From the NCBI GenBank assembly GCA_963649625.1, contig CAVJIP010000151.1:1-26317 (forward strand): a stretch of 26,317 nt of DNA, given 5' to 3'. Numbering within the stretch: position 1 is the first letter of the stretch; every line of letters begins with the position of its first letter. The stretch comes from HGM13006 sp963649625. Lineage in GTDB: Bacteria; Bacillota; Clostridia; Oscillospirales; Oscillospiraceae. This document shows, one piece after another, positions 13,293-20,572 of this stretch. The notes under the pieces were generated by a model. It was not told the origin of the DNA, made no database searches, and worked only from the letters and a program-made list of their open reading frames with translations. Made by a program: the position numbers and the translations under genes.

Positions 13293-15452
13293 TTAAATCT
13301 GATTGGCCGCACCAAAGGCCGTGGTGACGGCAAAGTGGACATTGCCCACCCGGAAGCAGTCTCCCACGAAATCCGTGCGGTCTGCCGCCCCGTACAGAGC
13401 CTGGCAGCCCTCGGTGTTGGGCCGTGCCCCGGTACACATGACCACGCAGTCGCAGTCGATGTGCTTCTCCTTGCCCTCAAAGTTCACATAGCTTACGCCG
13501 GTGTCGTCAATGGACAGGTACTTCTGGATGCCCTTGACCCAGTAGAAGTTGTCCAGCTTCAGCCAGGCATCCTCCAGCATGGTCACATAATGGGCATGGG
13601 GCGCATCGGAGGCCAGGGACTTCTGCCGGCAGAGCACCGTGACCTTGTGGCCCTTTTCCGCCAAATCCATGGCCGTCTCCACGCCGGTCTCGCTGCCGCC
13701 GATCACCACAATGTTGTGGGGCAGCTCCTCCTCGTGGCCGAACACATCCATGCAGGTGAGCACCTTGTTGGACTCCGCTCCGGGGATATTCGCCTTGGTA
13801 AACACCGGGCCGATGGCCACGATCACATGGTCATAGTGCTCCCGGGCCAGCATTTCTCGGGTGGCCTCGGTGTTGAGCTTAATGTCCACGCCCTTCTTGT
13901 AGCACTGCCGGGCCAGGAAATCCTTAAAGTCCTGGAGGGGCCACTTAAAGGAGGCAAAGTCTGCATGAATGAGCTGACCGCCCAGCTTTCCTTCCTTCTC
14001 ATACAGCGTGACCTGATGGCCCCGATCCCGCAGGGTCATGGCGGCGTACATACCGGCGGGGCCGCCGCCTACCACGGCCACCTTCTTCTCCCTCTCCACG
14101 GGAGCGATCATCCGGTCGATCTTGTCCTCCAGGCCAATCAGGGGGTTCACCGAGCAGAAGGAGCGGAACTTGTCGGTGTCATTGGGCACATGACACTTGT
14201 TGCAGCGGACACAGGGGGTGATGTCCTCTCCCCGGCCCTCATAGAGCTTCTTGCCGTATTCGCTGTCGCAGATCCAGCTCCGGGCCATGCACACCAGATC
14301 CGCCTGCTCGTTTGCAATCACGGCCTCGCAGAGGTCTGCATCGTGGAGGCCGGCGGTGGCACCGATCAGCAGCTTTGCGCCCCGGCGGTGGCAGTCCCGG
14401 GTGACGGCGGTGGTGACCTCCTCATTAGGCCAGCGGGTGGCACGGGTGGAGGTGAAGCCGGTGGGATGCTGGGGATCCTGCACTCCGTTGCGGATGGAAA
14501 GAATATCACAGTGGCCCTCCAGCAGCCGTGCCAGCTCTACGGTGTCGGCAATGGTGGCTCCGCCGGGCTCTGTACCGGAAATCAGCACCTCCAGAGGGAA
14601 GTCCTTGCCCAGGGTCTGCTTCATGGCGTCTAGGAACTCAATCAGGAACCGGCAGCGGTTCTCCACCGTGTCCACGCCGTACTGGTCATGACGGTGGTTG
14701 GTCAGGGGACTCCAGAACTGGGCTCCGGGGCCGCCCCGATAGGCGTTGTGGAAGGAGAACATCTGGAAGCCCAGGGCCTTTAGCTCCTTGGCGCTGGCAA
14801 TGGCCGTGTCAATGTACTCCTGCATCTGGGCCTTGGTAAAGGTGTCGGCAATGGAGGGGCCGGGGTTGAGAACCTGGATAGGGGACTTCTTCACCGCAGG
14901 AACCGTCTCCTCAAAGGGGCCGCCGAACATATCAGGCATTTCTCCGGGGCCGCCGCCGGGGCCACCGGGACCACCAGGACCACCAGGACCGCCGGGACCA
15001 CCAGGGCCGCCGGGACCACCAGGGCCGTCGGGGCCGTCCTGCTTATCCCCCTGCGCCATCATCATGGCCTGGGGGCCCATGCCCTGCTCCTCGGTGCGGG
15101 TAAAGGTGGCGTTGGGGCCGGTAATGGGAATGGAACCATAGTAGCGGATGGCATCGATCATCTGACAGAGATAGTTGTGGGTAGAGGTGCGGTCAATATC
15201 CATAATGGAGAAGTGGGCCGGGGTAAAGTCAATGGGAGCCTTATCCGGGGAGCCATGCTCCAGGTGGTTGATGTATACGCCTGCCGCCCCGTTTTTGGCC
15301 CGGTTGGCCATCATGGTGATCCACTTTTCCGTGGGATAGGGCTCCGTGCCCTGGACAAAGTGGGGCGTGGCGGCAGTGGCCTCCATCCGGTTCTTAAACA
15401 GCAGATTGCCTACCTGAACCGGGGAGAGCAGATGAGAATATCGAATGCTCAC
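13293..15452 (-). CDS. NADH:flavin oxidoreductase / enoate reductase, BaiCD-FadH type, with Gly-Pro-Gly insertion
   Basis: About 719 residues with 2,4-dienoyl-CoA reductase architecture: an N-terminal Old-Yellow-Enzyme barrel binding FMN (HLLSPVQVGNLLFKNRM to about 370), a 4Fe-4S site (Cys414, 417, 420, 433 in CVRCNKC...C), then FAD- and NAD(P)H-binding Rossmann folds (VAVVGGGPAGMYAA, about 455; VVIGGSETGVETA further on). Such enzymes reduce C=C bonds of enoates, dienoyl-CoAs or bile-acid/steroid enones. The barrel His motif reads HNAYRG instead of the common HGAHGY. About eight GPG triplets (near residues 143-166) interrupt the barrel. On spacing, the GTG at 15452 is the best start: AAGGAGG lies seven bases before it but only one base from the ATG at 15458, and the ATG at 15488 would be nearly leaderless. 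It is transcribed divergently from the MaoC-like gene. Confidence 0.88.
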   Translation of the reverse strand: MSIRYSHLLSPVQVGNLLFKNRMEATAATPHFVQGTEPYPTEKWITMMANRAKNGAAGVYINHLEHGSPDKAPIDFTPAHFSIMDIDRTSTHNYLCQMIDAIRYYGSIPITGPNATFTRTEEQGMGPQAMMMAQGDKQDGPDGPGGPGGPGGPGGPGGPGGPGGPGGGPGEMPDMFGGPFEETVPAVKKSPIQVLNPGPSIADTFTKAQMQEYIDTAIASAKELKALGFQMFSFHNAYRGGPGAQFWSPLTNHRHDQYGVDTVENRCRFLIEFLDAMKQTLGKDFPLEVLISGTEPGGATIADTVELARLLEGHCDILSIRNGVQDPQHPTGFTSTRATRWPNEEVTTAVTRDCHRRGAKLLIGATAGLHDADLCEAVIANEQADLVCMARSWICDSEYGKKLYEGRGEDITPCVRCNKCHVPNDTDKFRSFCSVNPLIGLEDKIDRMIAPVEREKKVAVVGGGPAGMYAAMTLRDRGHQVTLYEKEGKLGGQLIHADFASFKWPLQDFKDFLARQCYKKGVDIKLNTEATREMLAREHYDHVIVAIGPVFTKANIPGAESNKVLTCMDVFGHEEELPHNIVVIGGSETGVETAMDLAEKGHKVTVLCRQKSLASDAPHAHYVTMLEDAWLKLDNFYWVKGIQKYLSIDDTGVSYVNFEGKEKHIDCDCVVMCTGARPNTEGCQALYGAADRTDFVGDCFRVGNVHFAVTTAFGAANQI
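14946..15035 (-). repeat. Tandem 9-bp repeat encoding Gly-Pro-Gly triplets
   Basis: On the minus strand a GPD triplet is followed by eight GPG triplets (15026-14955) and a closing GGP. Codons alternate (GGC CCT GGT, GGT CCC GGC and variants), so the DNA repeat is imperfect while the peptide is uniform. The repeat stays in frame with the oxidoreductase. Confidence 0.9.
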
Positions 15453-15499
15453 GTTCATTCCTCCTTCCCGGAAATATTCCGGGTTCATAGTATGCTTTT

Positions 15500-15528
15500 A
15501 TTATAGCGGAGCTTCCCCGGGAATGCAA
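15500..15528 (-). promoter_or_regulatory. Promoter of the enoate reductase gene
   Basis: On the minus strand: TTGCAT (15528-15523), a 17-bp spacer and a perfect TATAAT (15505-15500). The predicted transcription start is close to 15493, leaving a leader of about 40 bases before the GTG. Confidence 0.75.
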
Positions 15529-15560
15529 TCATCCACTTGGACTATTTCCTACAGCCTGTG

Positions 15561-15572
15561 CGGTGTACACCG
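15561..15572. promoter_or_regulatory. Perfect 12-bp palindrome in a divergent intergenic region
   Basis: CGGTGTACACCG lies between the two divergent promoters (15500-15528 and 15624-15653). TTGACA also occurs twice nearby in TTGACATTTTGACA (15590-15603). A shared operator for both genes is plausible; the regulator is unknown. Confidence 0.4.
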
Positions 15573-15623
15573 GATTCTTCCTGAAAAAATTGACATTTTG
15601 ACAGGCTGCGCCCATTCTGCTCC

Positions 15624-15653
15624 TTGCCCCCTGCCGCAATTCCATGCTATAAT
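15624..15653 (+). promoter_or_regulatory. Promoter of the MaoC-like gene
   Basis: TTGCCC (15624-15629), an 18-bp spacer and a perfect TATAAT (15648-15653), about 30 bases before the start codon. Confidence 0.6.
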
Positions 15654-15683
15654 CGGGTATCTATCAGGAAAGGAAGGAATGCC

Positions 15684-17042
15684 ATGCGTTTCCCCCAAGA
15701 GAAAATGGAGTGGTTTTATCCCGGCGTTTACACCCCGGAGGAGCAGGCCGCCATTGACCGATTCTGCCAGGGCCAAACCGGCTCTATGTTCGGTCAGGGC
15801 CCTGCCGCCCCTACTACAGACCAGTGGGTGATGCAGCTCTATGCCCGGTGCTGGGATCGCTGGAACCCCCTGTTCAACGACCCGGCCTACGCAAAGAACA
15901 CCGTCTGGGGCGGTCTTCCTGTGGTTCCGGGCTATGTGACCCTGGAGACCCGCAGCAGCGTTCCCCCGGAGCTGGGCTACCTGACCCGTCCCGACGGCAC
16001 CAGCTTTGTGGGCGACGGCTACGACCACACCGACCAGTATTTCGCCCCGGTATTTCCCGGCGACACCCTCACCGCCCGGGACTGCGGCTGGGAGGTAGAG
16101 GATGTGACCCCCAAGGAGGGCAGCATAAAGCGCCGGATGATCTTTATCTGCACCAGCGAAGTGACCAATCAGAACGGGGTGGTGGTGGCCCGGTGCATTC
16201 GCCGGTGGCCCGAAACCCTGATGCGCTCCCTGGACCCGGAGATCAACGAGATTCTGGCCTCTGAGGTTCCCGGTGTGCCGCCCAAGCAGCCCCCCAAGGG
16301 GGAAAAGGCCGCCCCTCCCCCTGCTGCCGGAGTAGGCGGAACGAAGCGTCACCCCTCCCATGTCTACACCAAGGCCGACTACGACAAAATGGTGGAGATC
16401 TGGAAGGGAGAAACCATTCGAGGGGCCGACCCTCTGTACTGGGAGGACGTGGAGATCGGAGACGAGCCCACCCCGGTCTGCTCTCCTCCTCAGGTGGGCT
16501 TTGAAATTGCCCGAACCATTGCGGCCTGGCAGATTATGAAGGACAACAACGGTCTGCGGGAGGTGCTTTCCGGCATGGGCGGCGATCCCCATTTCTATCG
16601 GTTTGACCCGAAAACCGGCCTGTACCAGAACGATGCCGGCCACCTGGGCCTGGGCCACATCGCCTATCTTTACAACTTCCACGCCAAGTGCCTGGGCACC
16701 CGGATCCTCACCAACTGGTGCGGGGATCAGGGCTTTGTCACCTCTCTGGGCTGGCGTTTTGTCAATGATGCCCCCAAGGAGGCACAGTTTAACCACTTCC
16801 CCGCCGACTTTTACCGCCCCTCGGAGCTGCTGAAGGTTCCCTATATGAAGGATCGGTTCTGCAACTCCCACGGCTACGGCGACGATGCCTATATTACCCG
16901 GGGCTATGTCCACAACAAGTATATCGGCCCGGACGGGGGCCACTATGTGGATGTGATCTGCTGGTGCGAGGACTTTGACGGCAACATTGCCCAGGAGATT
17001 CCCGCCACAGTCAAGCTCCCCTCCCGGAGCACCGCCCAATAA
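15684..17042 (+). CDS. MaoC-like double hot-dog dehydratase/hydratase protein
   Basis: About 452 residues that look like two tandem hot-dog regions. The N-terminal half has a FAS1/MaoC-type dehydratase pattern: an opening segment, AKNTVWGGLPVVPGYV, then HTDQYFAPVFPGDTLTA, matching the family motif around PVxPGDTL. A Pro/Lys-rich linker (about 215-245) joins the C-terminal half, which ends with HNKYIGPDGGHYVDVICWCEDFDGN. Family members hydrate or dehydrate enoyl-CoA or related thioesters, so this protein fits the acyl-CoA theme of the region. The substrate and the active residues of each half are not certain. The ATG at 15684 is supported by GGAAGG six bases upstream and lies downstream of the promoter; an in-frame ATG at 15624 overlaps the promoter. 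PAP2 follows after 49 bp with a hairpin between. Confidence 0.75.
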   Translation: MRFPQEKMEWFYPGVYTPEEQAAIDRFCQGQTGSMFGQGPAAPTTDQWVMQLYARCWDRWNPLFNDPAYAKNTVWGGLPVVPGYVTLETRSSVPPELGYLTRPDGTSFVGDGYDHTDQYFAPVFPGDTLTARDCGWEVEDVTPKEGSIKRRMIFICTSEVTNQNGVVVARCIRRWPETLMRSLDPEINEILASEVPGVPPKQPPKGEKAAPPPAAGVGGTKRHPSHVYTKADYDKMVEIWKGETIRGADPLYWEDVEIGDEPTPVCSPPQVGFEIARTIAAWQIMKDNNGLREVLSGMGGDPHFYRFDPKTGLYQNDAGHLGLGHIAYLYNFHAKCLGTRILTNWCGDQGFVTSLGWRFVNDAPKEAQFNHFPADFYRPSELLKVPYMKDRFCNSHGYGDDAYITRGYVHNKYIGPDGGHYVDVICWCEDFDGNIAQEIPATVKLPSRSTAQ

Positions 17043-17050
17043 TCCCCACT

Positions 17051-17076
17051 GCCGGGTCGAATGCCTTCGGCCCGGC
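17051..17076 (+). other. Intercistronic hairpin between the MaoC-like and PAP2 genes
   Basis: GCCGGG (17051-17056) pairs with CCCGGC (17071-17076), with CGAA/TTCG pairing inside. It ends only a few bases before the PAP2 ribosome site (TTGGAG), so it may affect RNA processing or translation. No T-tract. Confidence 0.4.
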
Positions 17077-17091
17077 GATTGGAGTCTTTCC

Positions 17092-17589
17092 ATGAAACAG
17101 CAATTTTACACGTCCCTGCACCGCACCGTCTCCGGTCGTCCTCTTCTCCGGGCCGCCGTACTTTGGGGCACCCGGCTGCTGCCGGCCATGGTCTATGGGG
17201 CCTACCCGCTGATGCTCCTCTGGCTGGCCCTTTTTCAACGGGGAGAGCTGCTCCGGACCATGGCGGTTCCGGCGGTGGGCTTTCTGTCCGTTACCCTGCT
17301 CCGGGCCGCCATCAATGCACCCCGGCCCTATGAAGCTCTGGGAATCCCTCCCCTCTGCCCCAAGGACACCCAGGGAAAATCCTTTCCCTCCCGGCACGCC
17401 GCCTGCGCCGCCGTCATTGCCGTGACCGCCTGGCGGGTGCTGCCTCCTCTGGGAGCGGTATTGGGCGTCATTGCGGTGCTGATTGCCCTCAGCCGTGTTC
17501 TTTCAGGCGTTCACTTCCTTCGGGACGTGGTCTGGGGGCTAATCCTGGGCGGTGGCATTGGCCTGATCGGTATGTATCTGATTCCATAG
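17092..17589 (+). CDS. PAP2-family membrane phosphatase
   Basis: A 165-residue integral membrane acid-phosphatase-like protein. The three PAP2 signature blocks are present: a degenerate KxxxxxxRP as RAAINAPRP (the lysine is Arg), PSRH in SFPSRHAA, and SRxxxxxHxxxD in SRVLSGVHFLRD. About four hydrophobic segments flank them. Family members dephosphorylate undecaprenyl pyrophosphate or phosphatidate-type lipids; small proteins like this are often annotated as undecaprenyl-diphosphatase (BcrC-like), but the exact lipid is not determinable. The start at 17092 has TTGGAG upstream; a longer in-frame reading overlaps the MaoC-like gene. Probably co-transcribed with that gene by position only, with no functional link evident. 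Confidence 0.85.
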   Translation: MKQQFYTSLHRTVSGRPLLRAAVLWGTRLLPAMVYGAYPLMLLWLALFQRGELLRTMAVPAVGFLSVTLLRAAINAPRPYEALGIPPLCPKDTQGKSFPSRHAACAAVIAVTAWRVLPPLGAVLGVIAVLIALSRVLSGVHFLRDVVWGLILGGGIGLIGMYLIP

Positions 17590-17593
17590 CCCC

Positions 17594-17613
17594 AGAGGAA
17601 AAATCCTCTTTCC
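17594..17613 (+). terminator. Weak terminator after PAP2
   Basis: AGAGGA (17594-17599) and TCCTCT (17604-17609) form a 6-bp stem with loop AAAA, followed by TTCC and a later CCTTTT. Weak but well placed. Confidence 0.4.
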
Positions 17614-17635
17614 GCCCTTTTCCGCAGAATGCCTG

Positions 17636-17664
17636 TTGAATTTTTTCCACCGCTGTGTTAAAAT
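17636..17664 (+). promoter_or_regulatory. Upstream promoter of the SDR gene (P1)
   Basis: TTGAAT (17636-17641), a 17-bp spacer and TAAAAT (17659-17664). It would give a leader of about 180 bases. No small gene was seen between PAP2 and the SDR. Confidence 0.45.
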
Positions 17665-17753
17665 AATTCGGGTTTCCTGGCGCTTCTCTGACGCTTGCTC
17701 TCATTCTCTGGCATATTCCAAGGAATTTGACAGAAAAAAGTCGCTGCGCCATA

Positions 17754-17782
17754 TTGCGAAATTCGAGATGATACACTATAAT
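17754..17782 (+). promoter_or_regulatory. Main promoter of the SDR / acyl-CoA gene run (P2)
   Basis: TTGCGA (17754-17759), a 17-bp spacer and a perfect TATAAT (17777-17782). The -10 box is embedded in a palindrome at 17772-17788. Confidence 0.7.
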
Positions 17783-17788
17783 AGTGTA
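17772..17788 (+). promoter_or_regulatory. Operator-like palindrome over the -10 box
   Basis: TACACTA-TAA-TAGTGTA is a perfect 7-3-7 dyad covering the -10 element of P2. A bound repressor would block RNA polymerase directly. No other copy was noticed in the window; the palindrome at 15561 shares only the GTGTA/TACAC core in the opposite arrangement. Confidence 0.55.
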
Positions 17789-17813
17789 GCGGGACGTTCT
17801 GCCGTTCCCTACA
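17785..17813 (+). other. 5'-terminal stem-loop of the SDR transcript
   Basis: TGTAG + GGGACG (17785-17796, one bulged C) pairs with CGTTCC + CTACA (17803-17813), an 11-bp stem with loop TTCTGC. The predicted start of transcription from P2 is near 17789, so the RNA would begin within this hairpin, as in known 5' stabilisers. Confidence 0.45.
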
Positions 17814-17847
17814 CTTACATTCAATCATAATGGAAGGACTGTTATAC

Positions 17848-18633
17848 ATGGACACAAGTATGTATGATCTGACCGGTAAGGTTGCCATTATTACCGGCTC
17901 TACCCGTGGCATCGGCAACGCCATTGCCAAGATGATGGCCGACCACGGTGCCGCCGTGGTGATCACCGGCCGCAAGCAGGATGTCTGCGACAAGGTCGCT
18001 CAGGAGATTCAGGCCGAGGGCGGCAAGGCCCTGGGCGTGGCCACCGATGTGACCTCCCCCGAGGCCCGGGAGAACCTGATTAAAAAGACCGTGGAGACCT
18101 TTGGCCGTCTGGACATTCTGGTCAACAACGCCGGCACCGGCGGTCAGCCCAGAAAGATGGTGGACATGGACGAGGATTACTTCGACCACTATGTACAGGC
18201 CGACTACAAGGCCCTGTACTTTATGAGCCAGGCCGCCGCCCGTCAGATGGCCGCTCAGGGCTGCGAGAAGGGCACCCATCCCTATCGGATCATCAACCTG
18301 TCCTCCGCCGCCGGCATTAAGAGCCCCATCGGCGACACCGTCTACGGCTCCCTGAAGGCCGCCGTGGCCCACCTGTCCCGGATCATGGCCAACGAGCTGG
18401 CCCGCTATGGTGTCACCGTCAACGCCGTGGCTCCCGGCTATGTGCTCACCGACATGACCAAGGACGTCATGGCAGACGAAAAGAACGTGGCCGCCGTGAC
18501 CCGCATGATCTCCCTGCGCCGCTATGCCCAGCCTGTGGAGATCGCCAACGTGATCACCTTCCTGGCCACTCCCGCCGGCGGCTATGTCACCGGTGTGCTG
18601 ATTCCCGTGGACGGCGGCATGACCATCAACTAA
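17848..18633 (+). CDS. SDR-family NAD(P)-dependent oxidoreductase
   Basis: A 261-residue classical short-chain dehydrogenase/reductase of the FabG type. The cofactor motif TGSTRGIG is at 16-23, NNAG follows the fourth strand, and the catalytic set is Ser152/Ser153, Tyr166 and Lys170 (YGSLK). The C-terminal end GGYVTGVLIPVDGGMTIN is typical. It interconverts a hydroxyl and a keto group, plausibly on a CoA thioester given the neighbours. The ATG at 17848 is chosen because GGAAGG lies ten bases before it; the in-frame ATG at 17830 would overlap that site. It is the first gene of the run that contains the two dehydratase-like flavoproteins, with a controlled-looking promoter. Arg codons shift from the CGG-rich pattern of upstream genes, hinting at higher expression. 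Confidence 0.9.
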   Translation: MDTSMYDLTGKVAIITGSTRGIGNAIAKMMADHGAAVVITGRKQDVCDKVAQEIQAEGGKALGVATDVTSPEARENLIKKTVETFGRLDILVNNAGTGGQPRKMVDMDEDYFDHYVQADYKALYFMSQAAARQMAAQGCEKGTHPYRIINLSSAAGIKSPIGDTVYGSLKAAVAHLSRIMANELARYGVTVNAVAPGYVLTDMTKDVMADEKNVAAVTRMISLRRYAQPVEIANVITFLATPAGGYVTGVLIPVDGGMTIN

Positions 18634-18846
18634 CGGATTCTGCGTTTCCCGGCGGGGCGGGCCCTTCGTCCTGCCCTGCCGGAGCGTCCCCAGTTCCCGT
18701 GCGGAGCATCATGTGTATTCCCCGAGTACCCATGATGGTCCGTATGGACCTATGGTCTTAGCAGCAGGAGTTTCTCCTGTTCCCGCTGTTTTGCCGTAAA
18801 TTTTGGGAATTCCCCAATGAAAAATGTTTTGGAGGTATACCGAAAA
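18634..18846 (+). other. Structured 213-bp intergenic leader before the first dehydratase-like gene
   Basis: No gene here. Successive stem-loops are visible: a 13-bp GC-rich stem with two G-U pairs (18649-18661 with 18670-18682); CATCATG (18707-18713) with CATGATG (18731-18737); GGTCC-GTAT-GGACC (18737-18750, sharing one base with the previous stem); CAGGAG-TTT-CTCCTG (18765-18779); and TTGGG/CCCAA (18803-18817). The SD GGAGG is at 18831. I do not recognise a known riboswitch class. It could be a regulatory leader, an RNA-processing region or an unlisted small RNA. Confidence 0.45.
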
Positions 18847-20451
18847 ATGGCAATTGGAACTTATGAACAGTACAAGGCCCGTCTGCTTTCTATGAAGCCC
18901 AACGTGTATCTGGACGGCAAGAAGGTGGACCGTTCCAACGGCAAGCAGGGCGCAGAGCGCGACCTGGCCGATTGGATCGTCGGCGGCACCTACGTCATGA
19001 AGCAGTGCTACGACACCGCCAATGACCCGGAGTACGCAGATGTCTGCGTGGTAAAGGATCCCGACGGCTCTGTCCACAATCGTTCTACCCACATTCACCA
19101 GTCCGTGGAGGATCTGCTGAAGAAGCAGCTCATGACCCGGCTCATCTGTCATCGTGTAGGCGGCTGTATGCAGCGTTGCATGGGCTCCGATGCCCTCAAC
19201 GCCCTGTTCTCCGTCACCTATGACTGCGACCAGGCCTGCGGCACTGAGTATCATCAGCGTCTCCAGAAGTACATCAAGTACTGCCAGGAAAACGACCTGG
19301 TCTGCAACTGCGCCCAGACTGACGTAAAGGGCTCCCGTAATCCCAAGTATAAAAGAGCCCATATGCAGCCCGACCCTGACCAGTTCTTCCACATTGTAGA
19401 CACCGATGTGGACGGCCTGGACATTGACGGCACCCCAACCAAGGGCATCATTGTCCGGGGCGCAAAAATCTGCAACTCCTGCGCCCCCTATGTGGACGAG
19501 ATCATCGCTCTGCCCACCAAGTTTATGGATGCCGAGGACCGGGACTATGCCGTGGCCTTCGCTCTGCCCGCCGACTGGGACGGCATCAAGCTGATGGCTA
19601 TTCCCGGCCTGCATCACAAGAGAACCCATCTGGAGGCTCCCTTCGCCCAGATCGGCGATGTGGAATCCCTGACCATCTTTGACGATGTGTTCGTCCCCTA
19701 CAGCCGGGTGTTCATGAATGGCCGTGAGCAGGACGGTGTGTGCCGCTATGCCGGCTACCTGGCCCTTATGTTCGCCCATTATCATCGTCATTCCTACACC
19801 GGCTGTAAGACCGCCGTGTCCGAGGTCATTGCCTCTCAGGCCGCTCTGGTGGCTGAGGTCAACGACATCGCCAAGCAGTCCCATGTCCGTGACAAGCTGT
19901 GCGACATTATCCAGACCGCTGAGCTGGTGTTCGCCGCCGGTCAGTGCTCCGCTTATCGCAGCCAGAAGTTCCCCTCCGGCCAGCAGGTTCCCGATGAGAT
20001 CCTCACCAACGCCGGTCGTCGTCTGGCCGGTCACAACATCTATCACGAGTATGAGACCATGGCCGATCTTACCGGCGGTGTCTGCGCATCTCTGCCCACC
20101 GAGGAGTCCTTCTTTGCCCCCGAGACCGCAGAGCTGTGCAACAAGTACATTGTCCGCAACCCCGCCTGGAGCGCCGAGAACACCCATCGTGTTATGCGCA
20201 TGATGGAGAACAAGCTCTGCGATTCCTTCGAGGCGGCCCAGGCTGTGGCCGGTGTCCACGGCGGCGGCTCTCCCCTGATGGAGACCATCTGCATGATGAG
20301 CCGTTATCCCCTGGAGGATCTGAAGGCTATCGCAAAGTATCTGGCGGGCATCCCCGGCTACGAAAAGTGCCCCCGGTTCGAGCGTTCCTATCAGTCTCCC
20401 CGGGCCATGCTGGCCAAGTTTGATGCCTCTGTGGCGGCCAAAAAGCAGTAA
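18847..20451 (+). CDS. 4-hydroxybutyryl-CoA dehydratase-like flavoprotein, copy 1
   Basis: A 534-residue member of the 4-hydroxyphenylacetate 3-hydroxylase / 4-hydroxybutyryl-CoA dehydratase family (FAD, acyl-CoA-dehydrogenase fold). Compared from memory with AbfD of Clostridium aminobutyricum, all four 4Fe-4S ligands are present: Cys107 and Cys111 (CMQRC), His313 and Cys320 (HRHSYTGC). The neighbouring Tyr317, Lys321 and Glu273 also match. The catalytic Glu455 of AbfD aligns without gaps to Ala468, and Thr190 aligns to Ser211. The reaction is therefore probably a radical dehydration or isomerisation of an acyl-CoA, but the substrate may differ from 4-hydroxybutyryl-CoA. The start at 18847 has GGAGG eleven bases upstream and matches copy 2; an in-frame ATG at 18817 lacks a good site. 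Residues about 299-484 are encoded by DNA identical to copy 2. Confidence 0.87.
   Translation: MAIGTYEQYKARLLSMKPNVYLDGKKVDRSNGKQGAERDLADWIVGGTYVMKQCYDTANDPEYADVCVVKDPDGSVHNRSTHIHQSVEDLLKKQLMTRLICHRVGGCMQRCMGSDALNALFSVTYDCDQACGTEYHQRLQKYIKYCQENDLVCNCAQTDVKGSRNPKYKRAHMQPDPDQFFHIVDTDVDGLDIDGTPTKGIIVRGAKICNSCAPYVDEIIALPTKFMDAEDRDYAVAFALPADWDGIKLMAIPGLHHKRTHLEAPFAQIGDVESLTIFDDVFVPYSRVFMNGREQDGVCRYAGYLALMFAHYHRHSYTGCKTAVSEVIASQAALVAEVNDIAKQSHVRDKLCDIIQTAELVFAAGQCSAYRSQKFPSGQQVPDEILTNAGRRLAGHNIYHEYETMADLTGGVCASLPTEESFFAPETAELCNKYIVRNPAWSAENTHRVMRMMENKLCDSFEAAQAVAGVHGGGSPLMETICMMSRYPLEDLKAIAKYLAGIPGYEKCPRFERSYQSPRAMLAKFDASVAAKKQ
19741..20298 (+). repeat. 558-bp perfect repeat, copy 1 (gene-conversion tract)
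   Basis: Identical base for base to 21467-22024, while sequence on both sides differs at many synonymous and nonsynonymous positions. It encodes the His/Cys half of the iron-sulfur site and most of the C-terminal domain. Confidence 0.95.
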
Positions 20452-20469
20452 TTCCTGTGAAACGATTTT

Positions 20470-20500
20470 CCCGGGGGCGGGACAAGCCCCGTCCCCAGGG
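20470..20500 (+). other. GC-rich hairpin between the two dehydratase-like genes
   Basis: GGGGGCGGG pairs with CCCGTCCCC (one G-U), extended by CCC/GGG. No T-run follows. A second small dyad, GGCCTG (20520-20525) with CAGGCC (20538-20543), lies before the next ribosome site. Likely a partial terminator or RNA-stability element. Confidence 0.5.
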
Positions 20501-20572
20501 AGTTGTTTGGTAATAATCCGGCCTGTGACGGCTATCTCAGGCCCATGAAAAATTTATGGAGGTATGATCCCA

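Noticed and set aside
12903..14633. Long open frame on the + strand across the copA end and the reductase gene
   Set aside because: It overlaps the copA 3' end in another frame and then runs antisense to the enoate reductase. Its translation has no family features and reflects high-GC codon mirroring.
14946..15035. GC-rich 9-bp repeats considered as a CRISPR or minisatellite array
   Set aside because: There are no spacers. The repeat is in frame with a well-supported enzyme and encodes a uniform GPG peptide, so it is a coding repeat.
18817..18846. Upstream in-frame ATG for dehydratase copy 1
   Set aside because: It has no proper ribosome site and adds residues absent from copy 2. GGAGG at 18831 serves the ATG at 18847.
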